DNA of 64,000 nt from CAMTWZ01 sp041749075 (GTDB taxonomy: Bacteria; Bacteroidota; Rhodothermia; Balneolales; HLUCCA01), in NCBI GenBank assembly GCA_041749075.1, contig JBGTBY010000017.1:44213-108212 (forward strand). The letters run 5' to 3'. Positions 33,655 to 42,882 of the stretch are shown in pieces; position 1 is the first letter of the stretch, and each line of letters begins with the position of its first letter. Both the position numbers and the translations under genes were made by a program. The notes beneath the pieces are model-generated. The model had not been told where the DNA came from. It ran no database searches and was given only the letters and a program-made list of their open reading frames with translations.

Positions 33655-33777
33655 CGTTAGTGGTTTGTTGTTAGTTGTATGTCGTTCGTTGTTGTGCGAG
33701 GCGCGAAGTGCGATGTAAGAATGGAACTAAGTACCTCAGATACCATCCTACCATCCTACCATCCTACTATCCTACCA
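33655..33777. repeat. Leader repeats plus 8-base tandem array
   Basis: Reading leftward from 33720, the strand has gcacttcgcgcctcgcac, then aac/caa words, then the small membrane gene. The same order of words precedes rdgB at 2470-2530. At 33741-33779 there are about five copies of accatcct, ending at the MFS gene stop. Confidence 0.8.
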
Positions 33778-35064
33778 TCAGTGCCCCGATCCCGCGCCAA
33801 CGCCTGTGGTCTGGGTATCTTTCACCAACAGCCACAGTGCTGCGGAGATGGTGAGACTTACGGCGCTGACGAGATAGATGATGCCGCGATCATCGAAGCT
33901 TCCCAACCAACCGCCAATCCCAGACGCACCGAGCTGGGGAATCACCACGCTAAGGTTGAAGAGTCCCATAAACAGGCCCATTTTCGCCTGATTCACATGC
34001 TCGCTCATGATCGCGAAGGGGAGACTCACTACAGCCGCCCAACCCACGCCAACAATCATCATCAGCAAGAAAAACGATTGGATGCTGCCCCCATAAAAAT
34101 GCAGCAAATAATATCCGATGGCCATCACCGCGATACAGAGGAAATGGGTTTTCACGCGACCGATTTTCTCCGTGATGGGTTCCAAAACAAACGCGGGTAA
34201 CAAGAATCCGACGGTGTTCAGAACCGCGAACGCGATGCCCAATGTGAAGCCCATCTCGTTGTTGATGTCGTTGGATAGTGTATCGGCAGCCCCATATCCC
34301 ATGATCGTTTCTTTGATATAGAAAAAGCTGTACACGAACATGATCTGGATGCCGAACCATGAAAAGCCATGCGCCAAACAGATTTTCAGAAATTCAGGCA
34401 TGTTGGTGGATGACTTTCCTACTTGGCCCAATTCGGTAACCTGCACATTCAATTCGCGTGGTTCGGTGACAAAGAAAATGGGGATGACCGACATCCCAAA
34501 CACCATGAACACCGACAGATAAATCAGTTCGTTGTTTCCCACGAATGCACCGATCAGGTACGCCATGACTCCGAAAAACCCTGATATCGTTTGCATCCAG
34601 GTGTAGCCTTTCGTGCGTTGATCGCCGATGGGGGTCACATCCGCAATGACCGACCTAGTGGGGTTGAAACTGATATTGATGGCCAGATCCAAGGTTAGCG
34701 CCACCACGATCGCCACACCGACGATCGAATCCAGACCCAACGCGTCGTTAATGACCCCGATATTGGGCAACGCCAGAAGCATGAGTGCCGCGATGGTTCC
34801 CCCGATGAGGATGAACGGACGCCGCCTGCCGTTCCAGAACCAAACGCCATCGCTGATCACGCCGATGATGACCTGACCGAAAATGCCCGCTAAGGGCCCG
34901 GCGAGCCAAACCAAGCCGATACTGTGGATGTCGAGACCGAATTTCGTGTTCAAAATCCAACTGAGTGCGGCAATCTGAACCGATAAGGCGAAGCCCATTG
35001 CGGTCGCAGGAAGGGCTAACAGGGCATAGAACCCGTTGGATAGGCGCTGTTGAAAAGCAAGCAT
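33778..35064 (-). CDS. MFS sugar transporter (SLC45/sucrose-permease-like)
   Basis: 428 residues from the ATG at 35064, about 12 helices. Features pointing to this subgroup are IHSIGLVWLAGPLAGIFGQV, GVISDGVWFWNGRRRPFILI (the RRRPF loop), NISFNPTRSVIADVTPIGDQ and RTKGYTWMQTISGFFGV. Disaccharide/H+ symport is the likely activity, fitting the carbohydrate enzymes in this region. A 90-residue upstream extension of the open frame crosses a divergent promoter region and is rejected. Confidence 0.87.
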   Translation of the reverse strand: MLAFQQRLSNGFYALLALPATAMGFALSVQIAALSWILNTKFGLDIHSIGLVWLAGPLAGIFGQVIIGVISDGVWFWNGRRRPFILIGGTIAALMLLALPNIGVINDALGLDSIVGVAIVVALTLDLAINISFNPTRSVIADVTPIGDQRTKGYTWMQTISGFFGVMAYLIGAFVGNNELIYLSVFMVFGMSVIPIFFVTEPRELNVQVTELGQVGKSSTNMPEFLKICLAHGFSWFGIQIMFVYSFFYIKETIMGYGAADTLSNDINNEMGFTLGIAFAVLNTVGFLLPAFVLEPITEKIGRVKTHFLCIAVMAIGYYLLHFYGGSIQSFFLLMMIVGVGWAAVVSLPFAIMSEHVNQAKMGLFMGLFNLSVVIPQLGASGIGGWLGSFDDRGIIYLVSAVSLTISAALWLLVKDTQTTGVGAGSGH

Positions 35065-35134
35065 AAAAGATGACGTTTGGGATTGTGGCTTGGAGTATAC
35101 TTCATTATTCTTAGATAATGTAACCAAACCCCTT

Positions 35135-36580
35135 ATGAAGCACCTCCATCCGATCTTACTTTTTACGACGTTTTTGTTCCTTTTGGCCGCTTCCTGCGGA
35201 ACACCGAGTGGATCTGAATCCGAAGGCTCCATCATCACCATCAGCGGTGTGGTGGTCAGCAATGCGACCAACAATTTGCTGACAGATGCGATTGTGGAAC
35301 TGAGAGTGGGGAATAAAACCTCCGTCCAAGTCACAAATAATCAAGGTGCCTACCAGTTCGAAGTAAGGGTAGATAGTCTGGTTACTGTTACGTTGAGGGC
35401 GTTGAAGGAAGGATTCAATGAATCCACGCAACAAGCATTCGGTGTTCCGAACCGCAACATCACCATGCCGGATTTTAGATTGCGGGTTGAAGGTGCCACT
35501 GATCCAGGTACCGATCCCGGAACAGGACCAGGTGACGGATCTCAGACCGGAACCGCTCAAAGCATTCAGTTTTCAGGTGTATCAAATGCATCCATTCAAG
35601 TGGTGTCCACAGGTGGTATCGAACAATCCCAATTGACTTTTGTGGTACGCGATTCTCTGGGTCGAGCCATATCCGAAAATAGAGCCGTCGATGTGGTGTT
35701 CTCGTTCGGCGCTCGCCCGAATGGAGGTGAGGTCCTTTCTGAAACCACCGTTCGAACCGATCGCTCAGGTTTGGCAAAAACCATCATCCGTTCGGGTACC
35801 ATTTCCGGAGTCGTTCAGGTCTTAGCGACCGTCAATTTACCTGGTGGTACCGTTCTTCGCTCACAGCCAGTGAATCTGATGATCAATAGCGGGTTGCCGG
35901 ATGCAGCCCATTTCAGCTTGGCAACCCAATTTTTGAACATCCCGGGTTGCGCGCGATATGGCGATCCAAATACAATCACCGCATTCATGGGTGATCGTTA
36001 TGGAAACTTTGTGCCACCGAACACCGCCGTATATTTCACGACGGATGGGGGAATCATTAATGGATCCGCCTCGTCAGGCCCTTCTGGCATCGCGACTACA
36101 ACGATGCTAGGTGCCGCACCATGCCCGACGCATCCCACATTGGGTCCTGGTTTCGCAACCGTCCGTGCCCGCACAGCCGATATCAACAACAATACGATCG
36201 AAAGCTCGATCGTGGTTCTGTTTTCGTCCACATCCACGTTGAACATCGCACCTCAAGTCGTGAATGTGCCGCATGGCGGATCCCAAAGTTTCGTGCTTAC
36301 GGTTCGGGATGCCAACGGAAATCCGCTCGCTCCCGGCTCAACCATCACCGTGACGGCAGAAGGCTCTGGTGTGGAGCTACTGGGCGATGCGTCGGTACTC
36401 ATGCCCGATACCCAAAGTAGCGGACCAGGAACCACCGAATTCCGATTCACGCTACAAGATGTGGATTTGGCAGTGGATGAGCAGAAAGCCGTCGAAGTGA
36501 AAATCGACGTCGTGAGTCCGAATGGCAACATCTCGGCTCGATTGAGCGGAAGCTCGTTCAAAATTCTGCCGCAACCCTGA
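35135..36580 (+). CDS. Lipoprotein with carboxypeptidase-regulatory-like and Ig-like domains
   Basis: 481 residues from the ATG at 35135. MKHLHPILLFTTFLFLLAAS followed by C is a lipoprotein signal. Residues ~30-110 are a prealbumin-like carboxypeptidase-regulatory fold (ISGVVVSNATNNLLTDAIVE, VTNNQGAYQFEVRVDSLV). A linker (DPGTDPGTGPGDGS) leads to Ig-like/Big_1-type repeats (QLTFVVRDSLGRAISENRAV, FMGDRYGNFVPPNTAVYFTT, VLTVRDANGNPLAPGSTITV). A surface or periplasmic adhesion or structural role is likely. Divergent from the MFS gene. Confidence 0.82.
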   Translation: MKHLHPILLFTTFLFLLAASCGTPSGSESEGSIITISGVVVSNATNNLLTDAIVELRVGNKTSVQVTNNQGAYQFEVRVDSLVTVTLRALKEGFNESTQQAFGVPNRNITMPDFRLRVEGATDPGTDPGTGPGDGSQTGTAQSIQFSGVSNASIQVVSTGGIEQSQLTFVVRDSLGRAISENRAVDVVFSFGARPNGGEVLSETTVRTDRSGLAKTIIRSGTISGVVQVLATVNLPGGTVLRSQPVNLMINSGLPDAAHFSLATQFLNIPGCARYGDPNTITAFMGDRYGNFVPPNTAVYFTTDGGIINGSASSGPSGIATTTMLGAAPCPTHPTLGPGFATVRARTADINNNTIESSIVVLFSSTSTLNIAPQVVNVPHGGSQSFVLTVRDANGNPLAPGSTITVTAEGSGVELLGDASVLMPDTQSSGPGTTEFRFTLQDVDLAVDEQKAVEVKIDVVSPNGNISARLSGSSFKILPQP

Positions 36581-36678
36581 TTAAACCCATTCTAAATTAG
36601 TCTTTAGCGCGATTTCGGAAACCGTTTGAGACCGAAACGGAGTTACTTTCCTTTAATCATACAAAGGACAACCTCTTC

Positions 36679-37023
36679 ATGGAATCGAACAACTCTGTCT
36701 CTAGAAAAGACTTTTTCAAACAATTCGGACTGATGGGCCTCACCGCAGCAGGCGCGGGCGCACTATTGACCGCATGTGGCGGTGGATCCGAAAAAGCGGC
36801 GGTCGACCCGTGCACCGATCTCACCGGCTTGGCCCAAGGCGATCTCGATATGCGCAAGAATCTGGAGTACGTGAACAAATCTATGGTCGAAGGGCAACAA
36901 TGCGCCAATTGCCAACTATTGAAAGCCCCTGAGGGTGGATCCTCCTGCAGCGGATGTCTGCTGTTCAAAGGACCCGTCACTCAAGAAGGCTGGTGTAAGA
37001 ACTGGGTAGCGAAAGCCGTCTAA
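36679..37023 (+). CDS. High-potential iron-sulfur protein (HiPIP)
   Basis: 114 residues. The N-terminal SRKDFFKQFGLMGLTAAGAG is a Tat-like export signal with Lys for the second Arg, followed by LLTAC, which could also be a lipobox. The mature part carries the HiPIP [4Fe-4S] ligand pattern: QQCANCQLLKAPEGG, GCLLFKGP, and GWCKNW at the C-terminus. There is one extra Cys just before the third ligand. It is a small periplasmic electron carrier; the diheme cytochrome at 38772 could be a partner. Confidence 0.9.
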   Translation: MESNNSVSRKDFFKQFGLMGLTAAGAGALLTACGGGSEKAAVDPCTDLTGLAQGDLDMRKNLEYVNKSMVEGQQCANCQLLKAPEGGSSCSGCLLFKGPVTQEGWCKNWVAKAV

Positions 37024-37029
37024 TCACCG

Positions 37030-38670
37030 TCAGTTTATTTTTTTTGCGGGCATGGCTCGTCCAGCCTGATACAGGGTGAGGTGCGTAATCTCACCCAGTT
37101 CGTTTTTGGCGAACTCGATGGCGGCCGTCGTCACTTTCAGAAAGAATCGGGTTTCGGATTCGGGATAGACATTGAAGGGGGCCTGACCCGTAGCCTGGGT
37201 CCAGAACGCATCCCCATCCCGCCAGACTTTCAGCGTGAAACCGGGTGCCAATTCATATTCACCGGCATACGCGTCGAATATGGTGGGATCGATGCTGACT
37301 TCAACCGGTCCGGTCGGAATAGCCTCATCCACTTTCGGAGCCCTCGCCGCCGCGCCGCTCCCCGTCGAAAACAACATCCCATCCACAACGCCGCTTGCAT
37401 CGCGGGTGAAGGTGACGCGCGATAGACTTCCCAAGTAGTAGAACGTATCGTCGCCGATGTACACGATGTCCATGATCGATCCACCGGTGCGTTGACTTTT
37501 CACTTGGTTTCCTTCGACCGTGATGATGCGGCGTGACGATTCATCCACCTTGTATACCCCCGCATAATCCTTCGCCTGATCCGCACTCAGTGGCGACGCT
37601 TCGGGATACAAAGGCAGCCCCAGCGCCACTCCCATGGCCTCATAAGAGAGCATTTCGGGGTTCGGGTTCCCGCCGTCTCTGTTCCCCAGCACCGCAACGA
37701 ACACCTTTTCTTCAGGTAGCCACAATGCGAACGTAACGAATCCTGGAATGCCGCCACCGTGGGAAACGATACGCTTACCTTGCCATTCAGACACCGACCA
37801 TCCGTATCCATAACCCGTCGGTTCGCCATTGTTCAGCACGGCGCTCGTCCAGGCTTCATCCACAAGGGGTTTTGGCAGCAGTTTTCCCGCATCCACCGCA
37901 ACCGTCCACTTATATAAGTCGGTGACGGTCGACAGCAAGGATCCTGCGGCACCAGGAAACGACATGTCGATATGCCGTGCGACCTGAAATCCTTCCGCGC
38001 TCGGAGAATATCCGATGGTTCCGCTGGCTTTTACAGTGGCATCGGTTCCGTATTGGGTGGAGGTGAGTCCGGCCAGAGGCGCCATCACCGTTTCCACATA
38101 TTGGGCATAACTCATGCCGGAGGCTTGTTTGATGAGTTCAGCCAACAACACATACGCTGAATTGTTGTAATTATATGCCTCACCCGCGGCGAATTCAGGC
38201 TCCATATCGGATGTAAGACGCAGGATGTCGAGCGTGGCCCAATCCGCCTTACCCATGTTGTCCATGAAATTGGGTTGATTGGTATAACTCGGAATTCCGG
38301 ACGTATGCGTGAGCAAATGACGCACGGTGATCGTGTTTCCGTAGCTCAGCAGACCCGGGACATAGTCATCCACCGTCTTGTCGAGGTCGAGCTTGCCTTC
38401 ATGGACCAGGCGGAGCACCGCAATGGCTGAGAATTGCTTGGTGATGGAGCCGATCTTGTGGATCGAGTTCGGTTTCATGGGCGTGGCATTGGCCACATCC
38501 GCCAGTCCGTAGCTTTGGTGCAGCAAAATGGTGCCATCTCTCACAACGAGGACCGAAGCGCCCGGCTGATCGGCCGGGTAAGCGTTTCGGAATATGGTAT
38601 CCAATGCCGTCGGATCTGGCTGGGCCTGTAAGGCTAGTGGTATCAAGATGGCATACAATGACTTGAGCAT
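37030..38670 (-). CDS. Serine hydrolase of the class C beta-lactamase family
   Basis: 546 residues. Signal peptide MLKSLYAILIPLALQAQ. The catalytic Ser-Lys is in IGSITKQFSAIAVLRLV (SxxK), the Tyr in EAYNYNNSAYVLLAEL (YxN), and the third motif is IVSHGGGIPGFV (HxG). Class C-type core to ~370, then a C-terminal extension of two beta-rich segments (YAGVYKVDESSRRI and YAGEYELAPGFTLKV) as in DUF3471-type esterases/peptidases. More likely a D-aminopeptidase or esterase than an antibiotic-resistance enzyme. It ends seven bases after the convergent HiPIP gene. Confidence 0.9.
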   Translation of the reverse strand: MLKSLYAILIPLALQAQPDPTALDTIFRNAYPADQPGASVLVVRDGTILLHQSYGLADVANATPMKPNSIHKIGSITKQFSAIAVLRLVHEGKLDLDKTVDDYVPGLLSYGNTITVRHLLTHTSGIPSYTNQPNFMDNMGKADWATLDILRLTSDMEPEFAAGEAYNYNNSAYVLLAELIKQASGMSYAQYVETVMAPLAGLTSTQYGTDATVKASGTIGYSPSAEGFQVARHIDMSFPGAAGSLLSTVTDLYKWTVAVDAGKLLPKPLVDEAWTSAVLNNGEPTGYGYGWSVSEWQGKRIVSHGGGIPGFVTFALWLPEEKVFVAVLGNRDGGNPNPEMLSYEAMGVALGLPLYPEASPLSADQAKDYAGVYKVDESSRRIITVEGNQVKSQRTGGSIMDIVYIGDDTFYYLGSLSRVTFTRDASGVVDGMLFSTGSGAAARAPKVDEAIPTGPVEVSIDPTIFDAYAGEYELAPGFTLKVWRDGDAFWTQATGQAPFNVYPESETRFFLKVTTAAIEFAKNELGEITHLTLYQAGRAMPAKKIN

Positions 38671-38771
38671 AATTTTTGTTTAGATTATTGGTGTCGTCAA
38701 TCGAACTGAAAGGCGCGTATACCCGTAAGGGGCGCCGAAGTTTTGCACCAGGAACAAAAAATAGCACACCT

Positions 38772-39767
38772 ATGAAAACAGCAATGAAAGTCCTTGCCGG
38801 ACTCATCGGCATTGTCGCATCCCTCATTCTCGTCGGAATCATGTATTTGAGCTACGGATTGCCGAATGTGGATCCCGCACCTGAATTGAGCGTCGAAATC
38901 ACCGAAGAGCGACTCGTCCGAGGCGCTTACCTGGCCAACCATGTGGCCGCCTGCATGGATTGCCATGCCGTGCGCGACTGGTCCCTCTATGCCGCGCCAC
39001 CTATGCATGGTTCTCTTGGCGCCGGTGGGGAAAAATTCGGATCGGAGATGGGCTTGCCCGGCGAGTTGCATTCCGCGAACGTCACACCTTTCGGAATTTC
39101 GGACTACACGGATGGGGAACTGTTCCGCTTGATCACCACTGGCGTGACCCGTGACAACCGCGTGTTGTTTCCCCTCATGCCATACATGGCGTACAGCAAA
39201 ATGGATCGTGAGGATGTGAATAGCATCATCGCCTATTTGCGGACATTGGAACCCATCGAGAAGGTGATTCCGGCATCACAAGTGGATTTCCCTGTGAGTC
39301 TACTCATCAAACTGGACATCCCGGAATTCAAGGATGTGAAACGTCCGGATGCGGCCGATCGCTTGGCTTACGGACAATATCTGACAACCATTGGGGCATG
39401 CGCCGACTGCCATAACTATTCCGATGGACCCAACACCGATTATGACAATCCTTTCCGTGGTGGCATGGAATTTAAGTTTCCGAACGGCTCAGTGACCCGC
39501 TCCGCCAACATCACGCCCGATAGTACCACAGGTATTGGTTTATGGAATGAACAAATGTTCGTCAACCGTTTCAAAGCGTTCGATCCGGATTCGACCGCAT
39601 TTATACCGGTCGGGGAAGGTGGTTTCAACACACCCATGCCATGGACCATGTATGCCGGCATGCAGGAAGACGATCTGCGCGCGATCTACACCTATTTGCG
39701 CACCGTTCGCCCGATTAAGAGCGCCGTTGTGCGGTTTTCGCCGCCCGCTTCCGCTTCTCCCCGATAA
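38772..39767 (+). CDS. Membrane-anchored diheme cytochrome c
   Basis: 331 residues from the ATG at 38772. One N-terminal membrane anchor (VLAGLIGIVASLILVGIMYL), then two class I cytochrome c domains with heme sites CMDCH and CADCH. Candidate distal Met ligands are in LFPLMPYMAYSKM and FNTPMPWTMYAGM. Such proteins pass electrons in the periplasm, often from dehydrogenases. Divergent from the beta-lactamase-family gene, and its 3' end overlaps the convergent glycosylase gene by about 50 bases. Confidence 0.9.
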   Translation: MKTAMKVLAGLIGIVASLILVGIMYLSYGLPNVDPAPELSVEITEERLVRGAYLANHVAACMDCHAVRDWSLYAAPPMHGSLGAGGEKFGSEMGLPGELHSANVTPFGISDYTDGELFRLITTGVTRDNRVLFPLMPYMAYSKMDREDVNSIIAYLRTLEPIEKVIPASQVDFPVSLLIKLDIPEFKDVKRPDAADRLAYGQYLTTIGACADCHNYSDGPNTDYDNPFRGGMEFKFPNGSVTRSANITPDSTTGIGLWNEQMFVNRFKAFDPDSTAFIPVGEGGFNTPMPWTMYAGMQEDDLRAIYTYLRTVRPIKSAVVRFSPPASASPR

Positions 39768-40671
39768 CCCAATCCACATACAGGAACTCGATCGCGCTGG
39801 CCTCGAAGCCGGTCCAGTTTCGGATCAAATGGCGGTATTCCGATTCGCTCGTCGCGTTCGGATCGCCGCCATAACTTCGGATGATCCATCGCCGGAATCC
39901 CATCTCCATCCCTTTGTCGATGCGGGATGGGAACGCCGCGTCCGTCCGATTCCGATAGAGAGACAAATCTTGTGCGATGGTCGGACCGATACCACGGATC
40001 TTCACAATGCGATCCAGAAACTCGACCGGACTCATCGCATCCAGCGCATCCAAATTCAGCTCGCCCGAGACGATTTCATGCGCGATGCCAACCACATACT
40101 CGCCTTTTCGCTCCGACAAGCCATGTTTTTTCATGGCCACGGGATCGGCGCTGATCATCCGCATCGGACGTGGCCACGCCGCGATGGGACCTTTCGGGCC
40201 GTCGAGACGTTGCCCGTATGCTTCCCGCACCCCATAAACCATTTTCTTGGCGGTCGGTTTGTGCTGAATCTGGCTTTCGATCACCCGGTTCATCGATTCC
40301 TCGAAGAAATTGGCGCGGGCGAGGCGCTTGAGTCCGTAATACTCGTTCAATCGTGGAGATAGCACCGGATCGTCCGCGGCTTTTTCATAGAACGGACGCA
40401 GATCCAGGTCGCATCCCAACATCCGACGGATCACACGCGCCGCAACCTCTTCCTCATTGGCGGACAGTGACTCGCCGAAGCGCACATCGAACACCGGTTT
40501 TTCGGCATCGCCATTGAACCGGATGGTGGCGAGCACATCGCGATCGGTCAGCGGAATCGGGCGGATGAATCCGTCTGTGAGAATCGCTTCGGGGTCGTGC
40601 TCCAGATCGAAATACGAATCGACATCCAAATTCAGGAAGAAATCGTGGGGCGGATGCGAGGTGAGTTTCAT
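39715..40671 (-). CDS. AlkA-like DNA-3-methyladenine glycosylase (HhH-GPD)
   Basis: 318 residues from the ATG at 40671. An N-terminal AlkA-type domain is followed by the HhH-GPD core: ARANFFEESMNRVIESQIQH, EFLDRIVKIRGIGPTIAQDL (helix-hairpin-helix), and FPSRID, with the Asp at the place of the catalytic residue. It excises alkylated bases in base-excision repair. The start overlaps the stop of the upstream ATPase gene by four bases. The longer frame to 40776 lies within that gene and is rejected. Confidence 0.82.
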   Translation of the reverse strand: MKLTSHPPHDFFLNLDVDSYFDLEHDPEAILTDGFIRPIPLTDRDVLATIRFNGDAEKPVFDVRFGESLSANEEEVAARVIRRMLGCDLDLRPFYEKAADDPVLSPRLNEYYGLKRLARANFFEESMNRVIESQIQHKPTAKKMVYGVREAYGQRLDGPKGPIAAWPRPMRMISADPVAMKKHGLSERKGEYVVGIAHEIVSGELNLDALDAMSPVEFLDRIVKIRGIGPTIAQDLSLYRNRTDAAFPSRIDKGMEMGFRRWIIRSYGGDPNATSESEYRHLIRNWTGFEASAIEFLYVDWVIGEKRKRAAKTAQRRS

Positions 40672-41807
40672 GATAAGAAGTCGGGATACGTGTCGGGATT
40701 CACTACCGTCAGATGGTGGTCCGGATACTCGGTGATGAAGGTCTTCGGCCAACGGACCTTCGATGCGGGGTTCCATTTGAATTCAAACGCATCAAGACGC
40801 CCATCTTGTTCCTCAAGGTAATCGATTTCTTGCTGCTGACTCGTCCGCCAAAACCAGGTGGATGCATACCGTCCGTTCGCCATGTTCGACTTGCGTCGCT
40901 CACTCACCAAATAGTTTTCCCACAACGCACCGACGTCGCTTCGTAAACCGACCGGTTGGAAGTTGCGGATGATCGCATTGCGGATACCATTGTCATAAAA
41001 GTAGATCTTGCGCGATTTCTTCAACTCGTTGCGAAGATTACGGCTCCAAGATCGCAAGGAAAAGATGACGTAGGTCTTTTCAAGAAGGTCCACATATCGT
41101 CGCACCGTTTCCGAATCGGCGCTGATGGTCTGCGCCAACTCGTTCATCACCACTTCATTGCCCAATTGAAGAGCCAAGGCTTCGAGCAGACGCGGAAGCA
41201 GGTCCGGCTTGCGGATTTCCTGATAGCTGAACAGATCTTTGTACAAGTACGACTGGGACAGCTCGTTGAGGATGCGAATCTCATCGGTAGGATGATTGAC
41301 CACATCCGGGTACGCCCCATACACCAATCGATGCTCCAGCATCCGGCGTTCCGTCAGAGCGCCATGATGCGTTGATAACTCCGCATGGGAGAAGGGAAGG
41401 AGCTCGAACTCGAATTTACGTCCCGTAAGAGGTTCGTTGATCTCATTCGACAACTCCAGCGCGGATGAACCGGAGACAAGGAGTTGGGTGCTTGGAATTT
41501 GGTCCACGATCAGCTTCAACGTGAGTCCGATGTTTTTCACACGCTGGGCTTCGTCGATCACCACCAGTTTCGCCGGACCGATTAGCGATTTCAGTTGGGT
41601 CGACGTCGCATTGGTCAACAACGTGCGGATGTCGGGCTCATCACAATCCAGCCAGAGCACGTCGGATGTGATTTCTGAGGCGATGTGCTTGAGAAGGGTT
41701 GTTTTACCGACACGACGTGGACCCACCACCACAACCGCCCGTCCACGGAATAACCGCTCGCGGATCAACGGATCAATAGATCGTAAAAGCATGGATTTCT
41801 GGGTCAT
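40668..41807 (-). CDS. AAA_14/DUF4143 P-loop ATPase
   Basis: 379 residues. Walker A GPRRVGKTTLLKHI, Walker B KLVVIDEAQR, sensor LLVSGSSALELSN, and FELLPFSHAEL are typical of AAA_14. The C-terminal DUF4143 part includes YDNGIRNAIIRNFQPVGLRS and ALWENYLVSERRK, ending in a PD-(D/E)xK-like segment (QQQEIDYLEEQDGRLDAFEF followed by K). Function of this widespread family is not established. It is coupled to the glycosylase gene downstream. Confidence 0.9.
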   Translation of the reverse strand: MTQKSMLLRSIDPLIRERLFRGRAVVVVGPRRVGKTTLLKHIASEITSDVLWLDCDEPDIRTLLTNATSTQLKSLIGPAKLVVIDEAQRVKNIGLTLKLIVDQIPSTQLLVSGSSALELSNEINEPLTGRKFEFELLPFSHAELSTHHGALTERRMLEHRLVYGAYPDVVNHPTDEIRILNELSQSYLYKDLFSYQEIRKPDLLPRLLEALALQLGNEVVMNELAQTISADSETVRRYVDLLEKTYVIFSLRSWSRNLRNELKKSRKIYFYDNGIRNAIIRNFQPVGLRSDVGALWENYLVSERRKSNMANGRYASTWFWRTSQQQEIDYLEEQDGRLDAFEFKWNPASKVRWPKTFITEYPDHHLTVVNPDTYPDFLS

Positions 41808-41857
41808 AATCGAAAATAACCATAAGAATTTCCGATTACAATCGATTAATCCCGAAA

Positions 41858-42565
41858 TTAGAGGGATTCCAACGATGCGATGCTCTCAACTGATTCATCC
41901 CAACAGATTCGGGTGATCGCCACATTCCGAAGCACTATCCCTGCTTTGGTGCGGTTATTGATCTCGATATGGGAGTAGGTTGCCTCGACCACGATTTCGG
42001 GTTTGAGGAGGGATGTGGGACCGAACGATTCCGTGACCAACGCCCGCGCCCGTTTGCGCAGCTTGAAGCGTTCGTCGGGCGGGAGGTCGGAGAGGCGGTC
42101 CACCTTGCCGATGGGGATGAAGGCGCCATCCGCGGCTTGGATGCCGAGCGTGTAGGAGGGAGGGGAGATATAGAGGAGGATCAAACGTAGGGGCGGATTG
42201 CATCCGCCCTCTCTTTGCGCATCAAGGGCGGATGCCATCCGCCCCGACGTCTGCCCCGACGTCCGCCCCGACATTTCATTCGACGACGATATATCAAGGG
42301 CGCGTGCGACGCGCCCCGACGGCCTCCACCCCTCCCTCAGCATCGTCAAGGCTTCCATCACGCGCGGTGGAATATTGTCGGGGCGGATCGCATCCGCCCT
42401 GAATGCATCCGCCCGAGTCGCCGGCTCAAGATTTTGCAACAGCAGCACGCAAGCCTCAGTGATGGATCCGGTGGCACGCCGACACGGCTCGAAGACGCGC
42501 ACGGGGTCGATGTCGAGATAGAGGCAGACGGCTTGGGAGAGGATGCGGGGTGATGGCTTGCTCAC
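41858..42565 (-). pseudogene. Probable remnant of an ATP-dependent DNA ligase with palindrome insertions
   Basis: The frame is open for 235 codons but looks composite. The C-terminal ~100 residues (GAFIPIGKVDRLSDLPPDER, VTESFGPTSLLKPEIVVEAT, RTKAGIVLRNVAITRICWD) resemble the OB-fold domain of ATP-dependent ligases of the LigD/LigB kind. The N-terminal ~45 (DPVRVFEPCRRATGSITEAC) resemble part of their DNA-binding domain. The adenylation domain with its KxDG lysine is absent. In its place is low-complexity sequence made of four identical-type hairpins read in at least three different frames. Absence of stops may only reflect high GC. A non-catalytic ligase-derived protein is possible. Confidence 0.55.
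42191..42399. repeat. Four REP-like palindromes, 8-bp stems and 3-base loops
   Basis: gggcggat-n3-atccgccc occurs at 42191-42209, 42226-42244 and 42381-42399 with perfect stems. A variant with compensated stem gggcgcgt-n3-acgcgccc lies at 42298-42316. Loops differ (tgc, gcc, cgc, gcg). Between them are further ccccgacgtc words. Confidence 0.9.
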
Positions 42566-42599
42566 AGGGAGGAAGATAGAATTTACAGGAGGATGAGAG

Positions 42600-42690
42600 G
42601 ATGGGAGATTGTGTATTTGTAGGGGCGCATCTTGCTTCCGGCATCAAGCATAAAGCACCTAGCACCTAGTTTCCCGCATCCCGCATCAAG
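42600..42690. repeat. Short imperfect repeats downstream of the 51-residue ORF
   Basis: Words such as gcatcaagc, agcacct (twice in a row) and cccgcatcccgcatc occur in imperfect tandem. The same cgcatcccgcatc word recurs at 43469-43482. The stretch 42566-42685 has no gene. Confidence 0.6.
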
Positions 42691-42841
42691 CTTCTTCTTG
42701 AATCTGTCGGATATGCTCGACCGTCACAATCGCATCTGATTTCCTGGGGATGACTGGGAATTCATATGAAGTGACAGACTCGTTGGGTGATTTCTTGCTC
42801 TCGAGCTGTTTGCTGTCGTCTATGTCGGGCTTGGTTTTCAT
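42686..42841 (-). CDS. Hypothetical 51-residue protein
   Basis: Starts MKTKPDIDDSKQLESKKSPN, ends VTVEHIRQIQEEA. Charged and soluble, with no hydrophobic segment and no recognised family. It lies about 40 bases downstream of the ParE-like toxin in the same direction and could be a third gene of that module. The only support is an open frame with natural-looking composition between two repeat blocks. Confidence 0.4.
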   Translation of the reverse strand: MKTKPDIDDSKQLESKKSPNESVTSYEFPVIPRKSDAIVTVEHIRQIQEEA

Positions 42842-42882
42842 GATGAGGAATTTACGAATCTTGCCTCAAGGTTCGGTATTTG

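Noticed and set aside
36612..36636. Terminator between the Ig-like lipoprotein and HiPIP genes
   Set aside because: tttcgg/ccgaaa can pair, but the loop is long and no T run follows, so neither terminator nor operator can be claimed.
37030..38670. Antibiotic-resistance beta-lactamase
   Set aside because: The SxxK/YxN/HxG motifs fit the family, but the long C-terminal extension is typical of esterase or peptidase members, so a resistance role is not supported.
42191..42399. Possible CRISPR array
   Set aside because: The repeated units are 19-base palindromes at irregular spacing (16-64 bases between copies) with no cas genes; they are REP-like hairpins.
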